From Streptomyces sp. CBMA123 (GTDB lineage: Bacteria > Actinomycetota > Actinomycetes > Streptomycetales > Streptomycetaceae): a stretch of 64,000 nt of DNA. The notes below the pieces were generated by a model. The model was not told the DNA's origin. It did not search any database and was given only the letters and a program-made list of their open reading frames with translations. The first letter of the stretch is position 1. Each line of letters opens with the position of its first letter. Made by a program: the position numbers and the translations under genes. Below are positions 27,318-36,223 of the stretch, piece after piece. The stretch covers positions 1-64,000 of the forward strand of contig NZ_MECK01000079.1 of NCBI RefSeq assembly GCF_014596465.1, written 5' to 3'.

Positions 27318-29843
27318 ATGCGGAAGCCCCCGACTGGACAACGACCGCCCCAGCGCGGCCGGTACCGCCCGCTGAGTTCCTTCTCCCGACCCGTACCGCC
27401 CCACGACGGGCCCCGCCCCGCCCACGATCGGCCGGACACCCGGCATTCCGGTACGGAAACCCTCTGGTACCGACACCCCGCCGACGGCTTCCTGGAAGCG
27501 CTGCCCCTCGGCAACGGCCGGCTCGGCGCCATGACGTACGGAGGCGTGCACACCGAGCGGATCGAGCTCAACGCGGACACCCTGTGGTCCGGCGGCCCCG
27601 GTCCCCGCGACCGGACGGGCGCCGCCGACCATCTGCCCGCCCTGCGGGAGGCGGTGCTGCGCGAGGGCGACCACGCCGGCGCCGGCGCGATCGCCGCCGC
27701 CCACTTCCGGGGCCCCGACATCGAGGCGTACCAGCCGCTGGCGACCCTCCTGCTGACCTTTCCGTCCTGGGGTGAAGGCGCCCTCGCCGAGTACCGGCGC
27801 GAGCTGCGCCTCGACGAAGCCGTGCACACCGTGTCGTTCACGGCGGGAGGAGTCCGGTACCGGCGGGAGAGCTTCGTCTCCGCCCCGGCGGGCGTGCTGG
27901 CCGTCCGCCTCAGCGCGGACGCACCCGGCGCCCTCTCCTTCCGTACGAGCCTCTCGACACCCCACCCGGCCACGGCGGCCTTGCACCGCCCCACCAGCCT
28001 GTTGGTCCACGGGCGCGCTCCGGTGCACGTCGCGTCCGGGCACGGCGGGGGCACCGTCCACCGGGAGGACGAGGGCATGGGGTTCGCGGCCGCCGTCAGC
28101 CTGCGGACGGTGAACGGGAGCGTCGTCGCCGTCGACGGCGGGATGGACGTCGTCGGAGCCGACGAGGCGGTGCTCCTGGTCGCCGTCGGCACCGGATACC
28201 GCGACTGGCGCCGACGGCCCGACGGCCCCGAGGCGGCGCTCGCCGAGGCGTACCGGTGGCTCGACGAGGCGGGCGGACAGGACTTCGACCAGCTGCGTGC
28301 CGCTCATACGGCCGACCACCGGCGGCTGTTCGACGCGACCGAACTCCGCCTCCACGACCGGGCGTTCAGGGCGGCAGCGGAGCACCCGACCGACGAACGC
28401 CTCGCCGCCGCGAACGCGGGCGCCGAGGACGCCGGACTCGCCGCCCTGCTCTTCGGCTACGGCCGCTACCTGCTGATCGCCTCGTCGCGGCCCGGCACCC
28501 AGCCCGCCAACCTCCAGGGCATCTGGAACGACGACCTCACCCCGCCGTGGAACTCCGACTGGACGTCGAACATCAACCTCCAGATGAACTACTGGCCTGC
28601 CGAGACGACGGGCCTGGCCGAGTGCCACGAGCCGCTGTTCGACCTCGTCGCCGACCTCGCCGAAGCCGGGCGCTCCACCGCCCGGACCTACTACGACGCC
28701 CCGGGCTGGTGCTGCCACCACAACGTCGACCTCTGGCGCGCCACCAACCCCGTGTCGGGCGACCCGGTGTGGGCCCACTGGCCGATGGCCGGACCGTGGC
28801 TGGCCGCCCACCTGTGGGACCACCACCTCTTCCACGGGGACCACGCCTTCCTCGCCGACCGTGCCTACCCGGTCCTGCGCGAGGCCGCCCGGTTCCTCAC
28901 CCACCTCCTGGTCGAGGACGCCGACGGCGCGCTGGTGACCTGCCCTTCCACCTCGCCCGAGCACCACTTCCGGCTCGCCGACGGCACCCTGGAGGCCGTC
29001 GACGCCGGCTGCACCATGGACTACTGGCTCGCCGCCGAACTCCTCGACAACACCGTCGCGGCCGCCCGCGAGCTCGGCGTCGACCACGAACTGGCGGACG
29101 AACTGACCGGCGTCCGCGCCCGGCTGCGCCCACCGGCCCTCGGAGCCGACGGCCGCCTGCTGGAATGGCGGCACGACCTCCCCGAGGAGGACCCCGGCCA
29201 CCGCCACCTCTCCCACCTCTACGGCCTCTACCCGGGCAGCGCCGTCGACCCGCTCGGCGACACCACCCTGCTGGACCCGGCCCGCCGCGCCCTGGACCGC
29301 CGGCTGGAGCACGGCGGAGGCGGCACCGGCTGGAGCCTCGCCTGGGTCGCCGCACTCGCCGCCCGCCTGGGCGACGGCGCGCTCACCGGGCACGCCGTCG
29401 AGCGCCTGCTCGCCACCTCGATCGCCCCCAACCTCCTCGACCTGCACCCGCCCCGGCTCTTCCAGATCGACGGCAACCTCGGCATCACCGCCGCCATCGC
29501 CGAGGCGCTGCTGCAGAGCCACAACGGCAGCCTGCGGCTGCTGCCCGCCCTGCCGCCGTCCTGGCCGGACGGGGACGTCAGGGGCCTGCGCGCGCGGGGC
29601 GGGCTCACCGTCGGCCTGAGCTGGCGCCAGGGCGTGCTGACCGGAGCCGAACTGCGCGCGGCGAGGGACACCACGGTCGACCTGTACCTGCCCGCGCGCG
29701 GGGGCACACCCGTCGTGACCGACGAGGCAGGCAACCTGGTCGCCGCCGCCGCGGTGCCCGGCGACGCGCGGCGCCTTCGGGTCCGCCTCCCGGGGGGCAG
29801 CTGCCGCCGGCTCTCCTACCCGGGGCCGGACATCGGCCACTGA
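27318..29843 (+). CDS. GH95 alpha-L-fucosidase
   Basis: 841 residues, normal length. The N-terminal beta domain starts [27 protein letters not shown] and [12 protein letters not shown], diagnostic for GH95. In the (alpha/alpha)6 barrel: [20 protein letters not shown] near residue 417 (the catalytic asparagines), the acid Glu in CPSTSPEHH near 549, and [23 protein letters not shown] near 715. The first ~45 residues are Pro/Arg-rich without similarity; no signal peptide, so intracellular. It releases L-fucose from 1,2-linked fucosides by inversion. The start ATG at 27318 has GAGGAG 8 bases upstream. Translationally downstream of the GntR gene. Intact, though the catabolic genes for its product are damaged. 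Confidence 0.92.
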   Translation: MRKPPTGQRPPQRGRYRPLSSFSRPVPPHDGPRPAHDRPDTRHSGTETLWYRHPADGFLEALPLGNGRLGAMTYGGVHTERIELNADTLWSGGPGPRDRTGAADHLPALREAVLREGDHAGAGAIAAAHFRGPDIEAYQPLATLLLTFPSWGEGALAEYRRELRLDEAVHTVSFTAGGVRYRRESFVSAPAGVLAVRLSADAPGALSFRTSLSTPHPATAALHRPTSLLVHGRAPVHVASGHGGGTVHREDEGMGFAAAVSLRTVNGSVVAVDGGMDVVGADEAVLLVAVGTGYRDWRRRPDGPEAALAEAYRWLDEAGGQDFDQLRAAHTADHRRLFDATELRLHDRAFRAAAEHPTDERLAAANAGAEDAGLAALLFGYGRYLLIASSRPGTQPANLQGIWNDDLTPPWNSDWTSNINLQMNYWPAETTGLAECHEPLFDLVADLAEAGRSTARTYYDAPGWCCHHNVDLWRATNPVSGDPVWAHWPMAGPWLAAHLWDHHLFHGDHAFLADRAYPVLREAARFLTHLLVEDADGALVTCPSTSPEHHFRLADGTLEAVDAGCTMDYWLAAELLDNTVAAARELGVDHELADELTGVRARLRPPALGADGRLLEWRHDLPEEDPGHRHLSHLYGLYPGSAVDPLGDTTLLDPARRALDRRLEHGGGGTGWSLAWVAALAARLGDGALTGHAVERLLATSIAPNLLDLHPPRLFQIDGNLGITAAIAEALLQSHNGSLRLLPALPPSWPDGDVRGLRARGGLTVGLSWRQGVLTGAELRAARDTTVDLYLPARGGTPVVTDEAGNLVAAAAVPGDARRLRVRLPGGSCRRLSYPGPDIGH

Positions 29844-30356
29844 GCACCGGCGGGTCGCGAAACCGCTGGTGGCGCGGCGGGGGCGCGACTCCATGGAAGT
29901 GCGTATGCACACAGTTCGCACTGCTGTGGGCCCAATGTCCGCCAGGGCCGGGCCGGTTGGCCGCAGGCGGCCCGGACCTGCCACACGTTCGCCGGGGCGA
30001 AGACCGTCCGGAAGGCCTCGCTCCCGGGGTGGGGCGTCGCGCCGGGCGCGAGCAGACCGGGGCGGTGGAGGACCGGCCGGCGGCCGGCCTTCGAACGCTC
30101 TCGACGCTGCGGTCGGGCGGCAGGTCGACGGGATTGCGGGTGGCGGGTCGGCGCGGTACGCCGGCACCGCAGGCAGGCCGGCCCTTGACAGGGCCGGTCG
30201 CGCGGCTGAGACTCGTCGCACCCGAAGTGTTCCGGCCGTGCGGTAGCTCACTGAAGAGCGATCGATGGGCAGATTTCCTGTTCGGGCCCGCTCCCGAGGC
30301 CGATGGCGCCGAGCGGGTCAGCGGCTCCTTGTCCCGAGGAATCAGGGTGATCAACC
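29844..30356. other. Intergenic region without gene
   Basis: 513 bases. Only short proline/arginine-rich frames on both strands, no recognisable family and no good ribosome sites. One short palindrome, CCGGCCC-TTGACA-GGGCCGG (30178-30197), could be a hairpin. Otherwise nothing seen. Confidence 0.4.
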
Positions 30357-30797
30357 ATGAGCAGTGTTTCCGGTATCGATGATGCGGTCCCGCCTCAGAG
30401 ACGGGCGCGGCCGGCGTCGATTCGATGGCCCGGTTCGGTCCGCCGGCCCGGATCGGCGGAGTTCGAGCACTCGGCGAAGGACTGGCTGTTCGACCTGGCT
30501 CCGGCACGCTGGCGTCACGAGCAGGTGCTCCACCGCAATCCGTCGGAACTGGCCCGTATGGTCCGGCTCCACCTGGATGCCCAGGTCATCGCCGTTCAGA
30601 CGGGCCTGCGGGCCTTCCGTGCGACCCTGCTCGGGGCGCCGCGGCGCGCCGACGACACCGAGACCATCGATGCGTACGTGCGTGAGCAGGCCTGGGTCGA
30701 GGCCGTACGCGAGCAGGTCCGACTGGTCGAGGACGCCTTGGCCGCCAGGCGTGCGGGCCGCAACCACTTCGCACGACACCTCGCGAATGGCCTGTGA
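30357..30797 (+). CDS. Hypothetical protein
   Basis: 146 residues, family not recognised. Helical, charged protein: FEHSAKDWLFDLAPARWRHEQVL, ELARMVRLHLDAQVIAVQTGLRA, VEAVREQVRLVEDALAARRAGRNHF. The pattern suggests a soluble helical bundle. Coding sense is supported by third-position G/C and lack of a better opposing frame. It stands alone before the MerR gene. No function can be assigned. Confidence 0.6.
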   Translation: MSSVSGIDDAVPPQRRARPASIRWPGSVRRPGSAEFEHSAKDWLFDLAPARWRHEQVLHRNPSELARMVRLHLDAQVIAVQTGLRAFRATLLGAPRRADDTETIDAYVREQAWVEAVREQVRLVEDALAARRAGRNHFARHLANGL

Positions 30798-30968
30798 CAG
30801 AAGTCAGGGCTTGCCGGACTGGCCAGAGAGTCGGCCTGTGGGCTGGAGCGGTGTCGATGCCCGTCCCGGCCCCGGGCGTGCCGGGCGGCGTCATCGTCGA
30901 GACCCGTGGACAGGGCGGTGGACGGTCCGTCCCCACGCCCGCCGGGGTCTCCTGGAGGATGGGCTTGA

Positions 30969-30987
30969 GTCTCCGGTAGGGGGAGAC
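30969..30987. promoter_or_regulatory. MerR-type operator
   Basis: GTCTCC-N7-GGAGAC immediately upstream of the MerR gene (start 31002), the usual place for autoregulation by MerR proteins, overlapping the promoter spacer. Confidence 0.45.
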
Positions 30988-31001
30988 GCGAGGGTGGGGG
31001 C

Positions 31002-31941
31002 ATGGACGACGACACGCTTTACACGATCGGAGCGCTGGCCCGGCGGACCGGGCTGACGGTGAAGACCATCCGGTTCTACTCCGACACCGGAATCGTGCCG
31101 TCGACCGACCGCAGCCCGGCCGGCTACCGGCTCTATGACCTCCGCGCGCTCGCGCGTCTGGACCTCGTGCGAACACTGCGTGACCTGGGAATCGACCTCG
31201 CCGTCATCCGGCAGGTGCTGGACCGGGAGATCTCCGTCCCCGAGGTCGCGGCAGCGCATGCCGACGCCCTGGACGTGCAGATCCGCACGCTACGACTGCG
31301 TCGCGCGGTACTGCGAGCGGTGGCCAAGCGGGGCTCCACCTCTGAGGAGACGGATCTCATGCACAAGCTCGCGAAACTCTCCGACGACGAGCGCCGACGC
31401 CTCGTCACCGACTTCATCGACGACACCTTCGGCGGGCCTGGACGCCAACCCCGACTTCGTGGCCATGATGCGCGCGGCCACGCCCGACCTGCCGGACGAC
31501 CCCGAACCGGACCAGGTCGAGGCGTGGGTGGAACTCGCCGAACTCACCCAGGACCCGGACTTCCGCACCGCAGTGCGCCGGATGGCAGAACACCAGGCGG
31601 CCGAACGCACCCGGGGCGACACCACCGGTCTGCACCACGACCTCACCGAGACGGTCCGCGCACAGGTCGGACACGCGCTCACGGTCGGCATCGCCCCCAC
31701 GTCCGCCGAGGCGGCACCCATCATCGACGCCCTCACCGCCCGCTACGCCCAGGTCTTCGGCCGTGCTGACGACACCGACCTGCGCCGCTGGCTGCTGACC
31801 CGCCTGGAGGTCGCCAACGACCCGCGCACGGAACGCTATTGGCACCTCCTGGCCGTCATCAACGGATGGTCCGTCCCGCCGAGCCTGGCGCCGGTGTTCG
31901 GCTGGTTCATCGAGGCCCTGCGCGCCGGTCCGGAGCAGTAG
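31002..31941 (+). pseudogene. MerR-family regulator with frameshift
   Basis: Frame one (31002 onward) gives a complete MerR DNA-binding domain: YTIGALARRTGLTVKTIRFYSDTG, YRLYDLRALARLDLVRTLRDLG and a dimerisation helix to FIDDTFGG. At GGCGGGCCTGGAC (31431-31443) an extra C shifts the frame; the continuation GLDANPDFVAMMRAATPDLPDD and on to 31941 lies in the next frame and is a normal effector domain. Removing one C at 31437/31438 gives a single protein of about 312 residues. Either a true frameshift that removes the sensor domain or a sequencing error. Ligand unknown. Confidence 0.8.
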
Positions 31942-32035
31942 CCCGCTGCCGTGTCCGCCCCGCAGCGGCCCTCGCGATGTGTGACGGTGTCCGGATGAAC
32001 GCTCGACGACCTCGTGGTCGATCGGTCCGTGTCCG

Positions 32036-32533
32036 TCAGTGCTCCGGGCCGGGGGAGAGGTAGCGGCGGCCCGGTATCTGCTCGAAGATCAGGTTGGTGC
32101 GGGTCTGGGCCACCGCCGGGTGGGTGGTGAGGTGGTCGACCACGAAGTCGCGCAGGGCCTCGGGGCCGGCGACGCCGACGTGCAGCAGGTAGTCGTCCGA
32201 GCCGGCCATGTGGAAGACGGCGAGGACGCCGGGCAGGTCGGGGGCGGTGCTGCGGAAGCTCTCGTTCTGCTCGCGGGTGTGGGCGCGCAGCCGTACCGAG
32301 ATCATCGCCTGGAGCGGCAGGCCGATCGCGGCCGGGTCGAGTTCGGCGCGGAAGCCGCGGATGATGCCGCGGTCCTGGAGGGCGCGGACCCGGGCCAGGC
32401 AGGTGGAGGGGGCGATGCCGACGGCGGCCGCGAGGGCGTTGTTCGGGAGCCGGGCGTTGTCGGCCAGGGCACGGACGATCGCCCGGTCGACGTCGTCGAC
32501 GGGCGCCCGGCGGGCCTGCGGATTGTTCGGCAT
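32036..32533 (-). CDS. Lrp/AsnC family transcriptional regulator
   Basis: 165 residues. Helix-turn-helix: DVDRAIVRALADNARLPNNALAAAVGIAPSTCLARVRALQDRG; then the RAM ligand-binding domain with FHMAGSDDYLLHVGV and a terminal FEQIPGRR. Divergent from a PLP decarboxylase gene 178 bases away. Lrp regulators of this kind bind an amino acid and control the neighbouring amino-acid gene, so the decarboxylase and its substrate are the likely target. Start ATG at 32533 matches the family. Intact. Confidence 0.9.
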   Translation of the reverse strand: MPNNPQARRAPVDDVDRAIVRALADNARLPNNALAAAVGIAPSTCLARVRALQDRGIIRGFRAELDPAAIGLPLQAMISVRLRAHTREQNESFRSTAPDLPGVLAVFHMAGSDDYLLHVGVAGPEALRDFVVDHLTTHPAVAQTRTNLIFEQIPGRRYLSPGPEH

Positions 32534-32711
32534 GCCTGCCAGGATTCCAGTCCGTACCGAAGATTCGCAAGCCTGATCGACAGGGGGTCGAATGTTCTTC
32601 GGAAGGGCTTCCCCCGGGCGTTCGAAAGTTCCATCCTTACGGACGGTCGTCACCGGTACCGACGGTGACGACCGTCCGTCGCAGTCCCCGCAACCCCGGA
32701 GCGCACCGCCC

Positions 32712-34364
32712 ATGAGCCCGACCGCCTTCCCCTTCGCCGCGACCGCCGTCGACCCCGGTCCGGAGCTGGACGGCGGCGACTTCGCCCTCCCCGAGGGCGG
32801 GCTGGACGACGACCGGCGGCTGCGCGCGCTGGACGCGGTGGACGAGTACCTGACCCGCAAGCGCAAGCACCTGGTCGGCTACCAGGCCACCCAGGACATG
32901 CAGGGCACCGCGCTGGACCTCGCCCGGTTCCTGCCGAACAACATCAACAACCTCGGCGACCCGTTCCAGAGCGGCGGCTACAAGCCCAACACCAAGGTCG
33001 TCGAGCGGGCCGTGCTCGACTACTACGCGAAGCTCTGGCACGCCGAGCGCCCGCACGACCCGGCCGACCCGGAGTCCTACTGGGGCTACATGCTGTCCAT
33101 GGGCTCGACCGAGGGCAACATGTACGCCCTGTGGAACGCCCGGGACTACCTGAGCGGCAAGGCGCTGATCCAGCCGCCGGCCGCCCCCTTCGACGCCGTG
33201 CGCTACGTCAAGGCCGACCCCGACCGGAAGAACCCGAACGCCCACCAGCCGGTGGCGTTCTACTCCGAGGACACCCACTACTCCTTCGCCAAGGCCGTCG
33301 CCGTCCTGGGCGTGGAGACCTTCCACGCCGTCGGCCTGGAGAAGTACGCCGACGAGTGCCCGCTGGTCGACCCGGCGACCGGCCTGCGCAGCTGGCCCAC
33401 CGAGGTGCCGTCCCGTCCCGGCCCGTCCGGGCTGTCCTGGGACGGCACCGGCGAGATAGACGTGGACGCCCTCGCCGTGCTGGTCGAGTTCTTCGCCGCC
33501 AAGGGCCACCCGGTCTTCGTCAACCTCAACCTCGGCAGCACCTTCAAGGGCGCCCACGACGACGTCCGCGCGGTCTGCGAGCGGCTGCTGCCGATCTTCG
33601 AGCGGTACGGGCTGGTGCGGCGCGAGGTGGTCTACGGCAGCTGCCCGCAGACCGGCCGGCCGCTGGTGGACGTGCGCCGCGGCTTCTGGATCCACGTGGA
33701 CGGCGCGCTCGGCGCCGGGTACGCGCCGTTCCTGCGGCTGGCCGCCGAGGACCCGGCGTACGGCTGGACGCCCGAGGCGCGACTGCCCGAGTTCGACTTC
33801 GGGCTGCGGCTGCCCACCGCGGCGCACGGCGAGGTCGACATGGTCTCCTCGATCGCGATGAGCGGCCACAAGTGGGCCGGCGCGCCCTGGCCGTGCGGCA
33901 TCTACATGACCAAGGTCAAGTACCAGATCTCCCCGCCGTCCCAGCCGGACTACATCGGCGCGCCGGACACCACCTTCGCCGGCTCCCGCAACGGCTTCTC
34001 CCCGCTGATCCTCTGGGACCACCTGTCCCGGTACTCCTACCGCGACCAGGTGCAGCGGATCCGCGAGGCCCAGGAGCTCGCCGCCTACCTGGAGCGGCGC
34101 CTGGTCGCGATGGAGCGGGAGCTGGGCGTCGAGCTCTGGCCGGCCCGCACCCCGGGCGCCGTCACCGTGCGGTTCCGCAAGCCGAGCCCGGAGCTGGTGG
34201 CCAAGTGGTCGCTGTCCTCCCAGGACGTGGTGATGGTGCCGGGCGACGAGGCCACCCGGCGCAGCTATGTGCACGTCTTCGTGATGCCCTCGGTCGACCG
34301 GGCCAAGCTGGACGCCCTGCTGGCCGAACTCGCCGAGGACCGGGCGATCCTCGGCGGAGTGTGA
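32712..34364 (+). CDS. Group II PLP-dependent amino-acid decarboxylase (histidine/aromatic type)
   Basis: 550 residues. Group II PLP decarboxylase fold: STEGNMYALWNARDYL near 140, the cofactor-binding VNLNLGSTFKGAHDD and IHVDGALGAGYAPFL near 335, and the Schiff-base Lys in SGHKWAGAPWPCGIY near 395. The N-terminal LARFLPNNINNLGDPFQSGGY resembles the histidine decarboxylase-like branch from actinomycetes. Start ATG at 32712; the frame is open farther upstream but similarity is not. Produces an amine from a free amino acid. The divergent Lrp gene is the probable regulator. Substrate not determinable by eye; His, Glu-like or aromatic residues are options. Confidence 0.82.
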   Translation: MSPTAFPFAATAVDPGPELDGGDFALPEGGLDDDRRLRALDAVDEYLTRKRKHLVGYQATQDMQGTALDLARFLPNNINNLGDPFQSGGYKPNTKVVERAVLDYYAKLWHAERPHDPADPESYWGYMLSMGSTEGNMYALWNARDYLSGKALIQPPAAPFDAVRYVKADPDRKNPNAHQPVAFYSEDTHYSFAKAVAVLGVETFHAVGLEKYADECPLVDPATGLRSWPTEVPSRPGPSGLSWDGTGEIDVDALAVLVEFFAAKGHPVFVNLNLGSTFKGAHDDVRAVCERLLPIFERYGLVRREVVYGSCPQTGRPLVDVRRGFWIHVDGALGAGYAPFLRLAAEDPAYGWTPEARLPEFDFGLRLPTAAHGEVDMVSSIAMSGHKWAGAPWPCGIYMTKVKYQISPPSQPDYIGAPDTTFAGSRNGFSPLILWDHLSRYSYRDQVQRIREAQELAAYLERRLVAMERELGVELWPARTPGAVTVRFRKPSPELVAKWSLSSQDVVMVPGDEATRRSYVHVFVMPSVDRAKLDALLAELAEDRAILGGV

Positions 34365-34370
34365 GGGGCG

Positions 34371-34874
34371 TCAGAGGTTGGTCAGCTGGTCGCCCTTGGC
34401 GTCCTGGAGCACGTGGTCGACGCAGACCGCGAGGATGACCAGGAGCAGGGCGTCCCGCTGTTCGAGGACGTCGACGGCGTAGGCGTCGCGGATGGTGAAC
34501 CAGCGGCGGGAGACGTGCGCCAGGGTGGTGCCGTCGTGGCGTATGTCGAACTCGCGGTCCCACAGGTTCCCGTTGATCTTCAGCTTGCGGCCGTCGCCGA
34601 GGCGGACCTTGAAGCGGTCGCCGAACAGCGTGAACATCTTCTTGCTGACCTTCGCGGTCGGCTGGCCGTCCTGCTTGACCAGCAGGGTGTGGTGGATCGT
34701 GAAGGCCTTGCGGACGATGCTCGCGACGTGCTCGCCGCGGGTGTCCTCCAGGGCGAAGGTGCGGCGCAGCCGGAAGAACTTCCGGTTCACGCGGTAGAGC
34801 TTCTCCCGGTGTTCGGTCTCGATCCAGGCCTCCTCGTGGAAGGCGAACATGCGGTCGCGGACCAGGTAGCGCAC
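34371..34874 (-). CDS. LURP-one-related (tubby-like C-terminal) family protein
   Basis: 167 residues starting MRYLVRDRMFAFHEEAWIETE. The beta-rich repeat pattern (GEHVASIVRKAF, HTLLVKQDGQPTAKVSKKMF, DRFKVRLGDG, WDREFDIRHDGTTLAHVSRRWF) matches LOR/YxjI proteins with a tubby-like barrel. The terminal helix LLLVILAVCVDHVL is hydrophobic. The role in bacteria is unknown; a phospholipid-binding scaffold has been suggested for the fold. Convergent with the decarboxylase gene, 6 bases apart. Intact and well conserved in streptomycetes. Confidence 0.85.
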   Translation of the reverse strand: MRYLVRDRMFAFHEEAWIETEHREKLYRVNRKFFRLRRTFALEDTRGEHVASIVRKAFTIHHTLLVKQDGQPTAKVSKKMFTLFGDRFKVRLGDGRKLKINGNLWDREFDIRHDGTTLAHVSRRWFTIRDAYAVDVLEQRDALLLVILAVCVDHVLQDAKGDQLTNL

Positions 34875-35017
34875 TGTGGGTCCCCCCGTGGTGGATCCGC
34901 CGGCCCCCGTGGCGCGGCGCGGCCCAGAGCGTAGCGGCTGGTCAGCGAGGGGGTGGGGCAGGGGGTGGTGCTTTTACCGGTCCGCGACATTCTGCCGACA
35001 CGACGGTGACATCGGGC

Positions 35018-35070
35018 GGTGCGCGGCGATGCGCGGCGGTGCGCGGCGTTGGGTAGCGGTGCGCGGCGGT
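35018..35070. repeat. 20-bp tandem repeat (GGTGCGCGGCG)
   Basis: GGTGCGCGGCG occurs at 35018, 35038 and 35058, exactly 20 bases apart; the intervening bases are partly conserved (ATGCGCGGC). It ends 10 bases before the stop codon of the small secreted-protein gene, so it lies in that gene's 3' region. Confidence 0.6.
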
Positions 35071-35079
35071 GACGCGGGG

Positions 35080-35304
35080 CTAGGCGATGCCCTGCCCGTC
35101 GATGTCCGCCCCCCACTGGTCCTCGCCGACGGCGCCCACGCAGTAGCCGCCGCCCTGCACGGTGCCGCCGGCCTCCTGGCACTGCTCGGCGGTGACGTCG
35201 GCCGGGAGCGCCCAGGCGGGGGCGGAGCCGGCGAGGAGGAGGACGGCGGTGGCGGCGAGCGGGACGGCCAGGCGGGTCAGGCGGGCCGAGGATGAAGTGA
35301 TCAT
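35080..35304 (-). CDS. Small secreted protein
   Basis: 74 residues. Signal peptide MITSSSARLTRLAVPLAATAVLL...PAWA with cleavage near residue 32; the mature part is only about 42 residues with two cysteines (EQCQEAGG, GGGYCVG) able to form a disulfide. No known family recognised. Stands alone between the LURP-one gene and the LuxR gene. Similar tiny secreted Cys proteins are common in streptomycetes; function unknown. Confidence 0.65.
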   Translation of the reverse strand: MITSSSARLTRLAVPLAATAVLLLAGSAPAWALPADVTAEQCQEAGGTVQGGGYCVGAVGEDQWGADIDGQGIA

Positions 35305-35372
35305 GTGCCTTACGAGAGCACGCGCCGGGGGTGACGGCGAGTCAGGCGCGTCCGTTCGCGGGCCCCGGGCCG

Positions 35373-36053
35373 TCAGAGTGGGTGGGCGGGTTCCGGGGGC
35401 CAGGTGTCTGGGGCGAGGACGCCGAGGGCGTAGGCGCGGGCGACCAGGGCCGTGCGGTTGGGCAGGTGCCAGCGGCGGGAGAGCCGGGTGAGGTGGTAGT
35501 TGACGCCGTCCGGGGTGAGGCCGACCTCCTTGGCGATCCGGGCGGTGGTGGCGCCCCGGGCGGCGGCGGCCAGGATGCGGACCTCGATCGGGCTGGCCTC
35601 GGGGCGCGGGACCGGGACCGTCGGCACGGGGCGGGCGGCGGGTTCGTCCAGGGCGCGCAGGGAGAGCAGCATGTTCGGGGTCTGCTCCGGGGTGTCGCTG
35701 ACCAGGTCGACGGTCATCTCGCCCTGCCGCTCGGTGCCGCCGGCGGGCGTCCAGGAGACCCCGACCGCGTACTGCGAGCGGCGGTGCAGCCGGATCGCCT
35801 CGGCGAGCGTCTGCAGGGAGGCATTGTCCCGCAGCGTGAAGTACTCCAGGATCCGGCGGTTGCGCAACTGCCCCGGGAGCCCGCCGAACTCGGCGGCCAT
35901 CGCGCGGTTGACGATCATGATCCGGCCGCCCCACTCGCACACGGCGATGGGCAGCGGGTTGTGGTCCAGCAGGCGCAGGGCCCGGTTGCGCCAGACCACC
36001 GCGGCGTCCAGGCGGGTGCCCGGTGCCGGACCGCAGCCGTCGGTCGGTCGCAT
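35373..36053 (-). CDS. PAS-like sensor with LuxR-type DNA-binding domain
   Basis: 226 residues from ATG 36053, chosen for the GGAGGAG upstream. Residues 15-130 form a PAS-like domain (LLDHNPLPIAVCEWGGRIMIVNRAMAAEFGG, then GVSWTPAGG). The C-terminus is a LuxR helix-turn-helix: SPIEVRILAAAARGATTARIAKEVGLTPDGVNYHLTRLSRRWHLPNRTALVARAYALG. Proteins with this single PAS + LuxR layout are pathway activators such as PimM in Streptomyces. It is divergent from a P450-reductase gene with a palindrome between them (36129-36146), so it probably controls that gene. Confidence 0.85.
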   Translation of the reverse strand: MRPTDGCGPAPGTRLDAAVVWRNRALRLLDHNPLPIAVCEWGGRIMIVNRAMAAEFGGLPGQLRNRRILEYFTLRDNASLQTLAEAIRLHRRSQYAVGVSWTPAGGTERQGEMTVDLVSDTPEQTPNMLLSLRALDEPAARPVPTVPVPRPEASPIEVRILAAAARGATTARIAKEVGLTPDGVNYHLTRLSRRWHLPNRTALVARAYALGVLAPDTWPPEPAHPL

Positions 36054-36128
36054 GCCTCGTTCTCCTCCCGCGGCAGCCGCCCCCGTCAGAGCTGACGGGT
36101 CGTGGGCAAGTCTCCGGATGCCGCTGGG

Positions 36129-36146
36129 ACTACACAATCATGTAGT
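36129..36146. promoter_or_regulatory. Palindrome in the LuxR/P450 divergent promoter
   Basis: ACTACA-CAATCA-TGTAGT: perfect 6-bp arms, 6-base spacer, in a locally A/T-rich patch. Placed 78 bases upstream of the P450 start and 75 upstream of the regulator start. Candidate operator of the PAS-LuxR protein or of an unlinked repressor. Confidence 0.5.
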
Positions 36147-36223
36147 GAGCGCGGCCCGGCGCGCCCGACGAGGGCAGAGAGTGGAGGTACCGAGAACTTT
36201 CCTGCCGTGGGAGGGACCTACCG

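Noticed and set aside
30178..30197. TTGACA within a palindrome as a promoter
   Set aside because: No matching -10 box at the right distance and no gene directly downstream; kept only as a possible hairpin.
29869..30246. Plus-strand ORF between GH95 and the hypothetical gene
   Set aside because: Arg/Pro/Gly-rich, no ribosome site, no recognisable family; typical GC-rich random frame.
35018..35070. Short regular repeat as a CRISPR array
   Set aside because: Only three units of 11 bases with 9-base intervals and no cas genes; simple tandem duplication.
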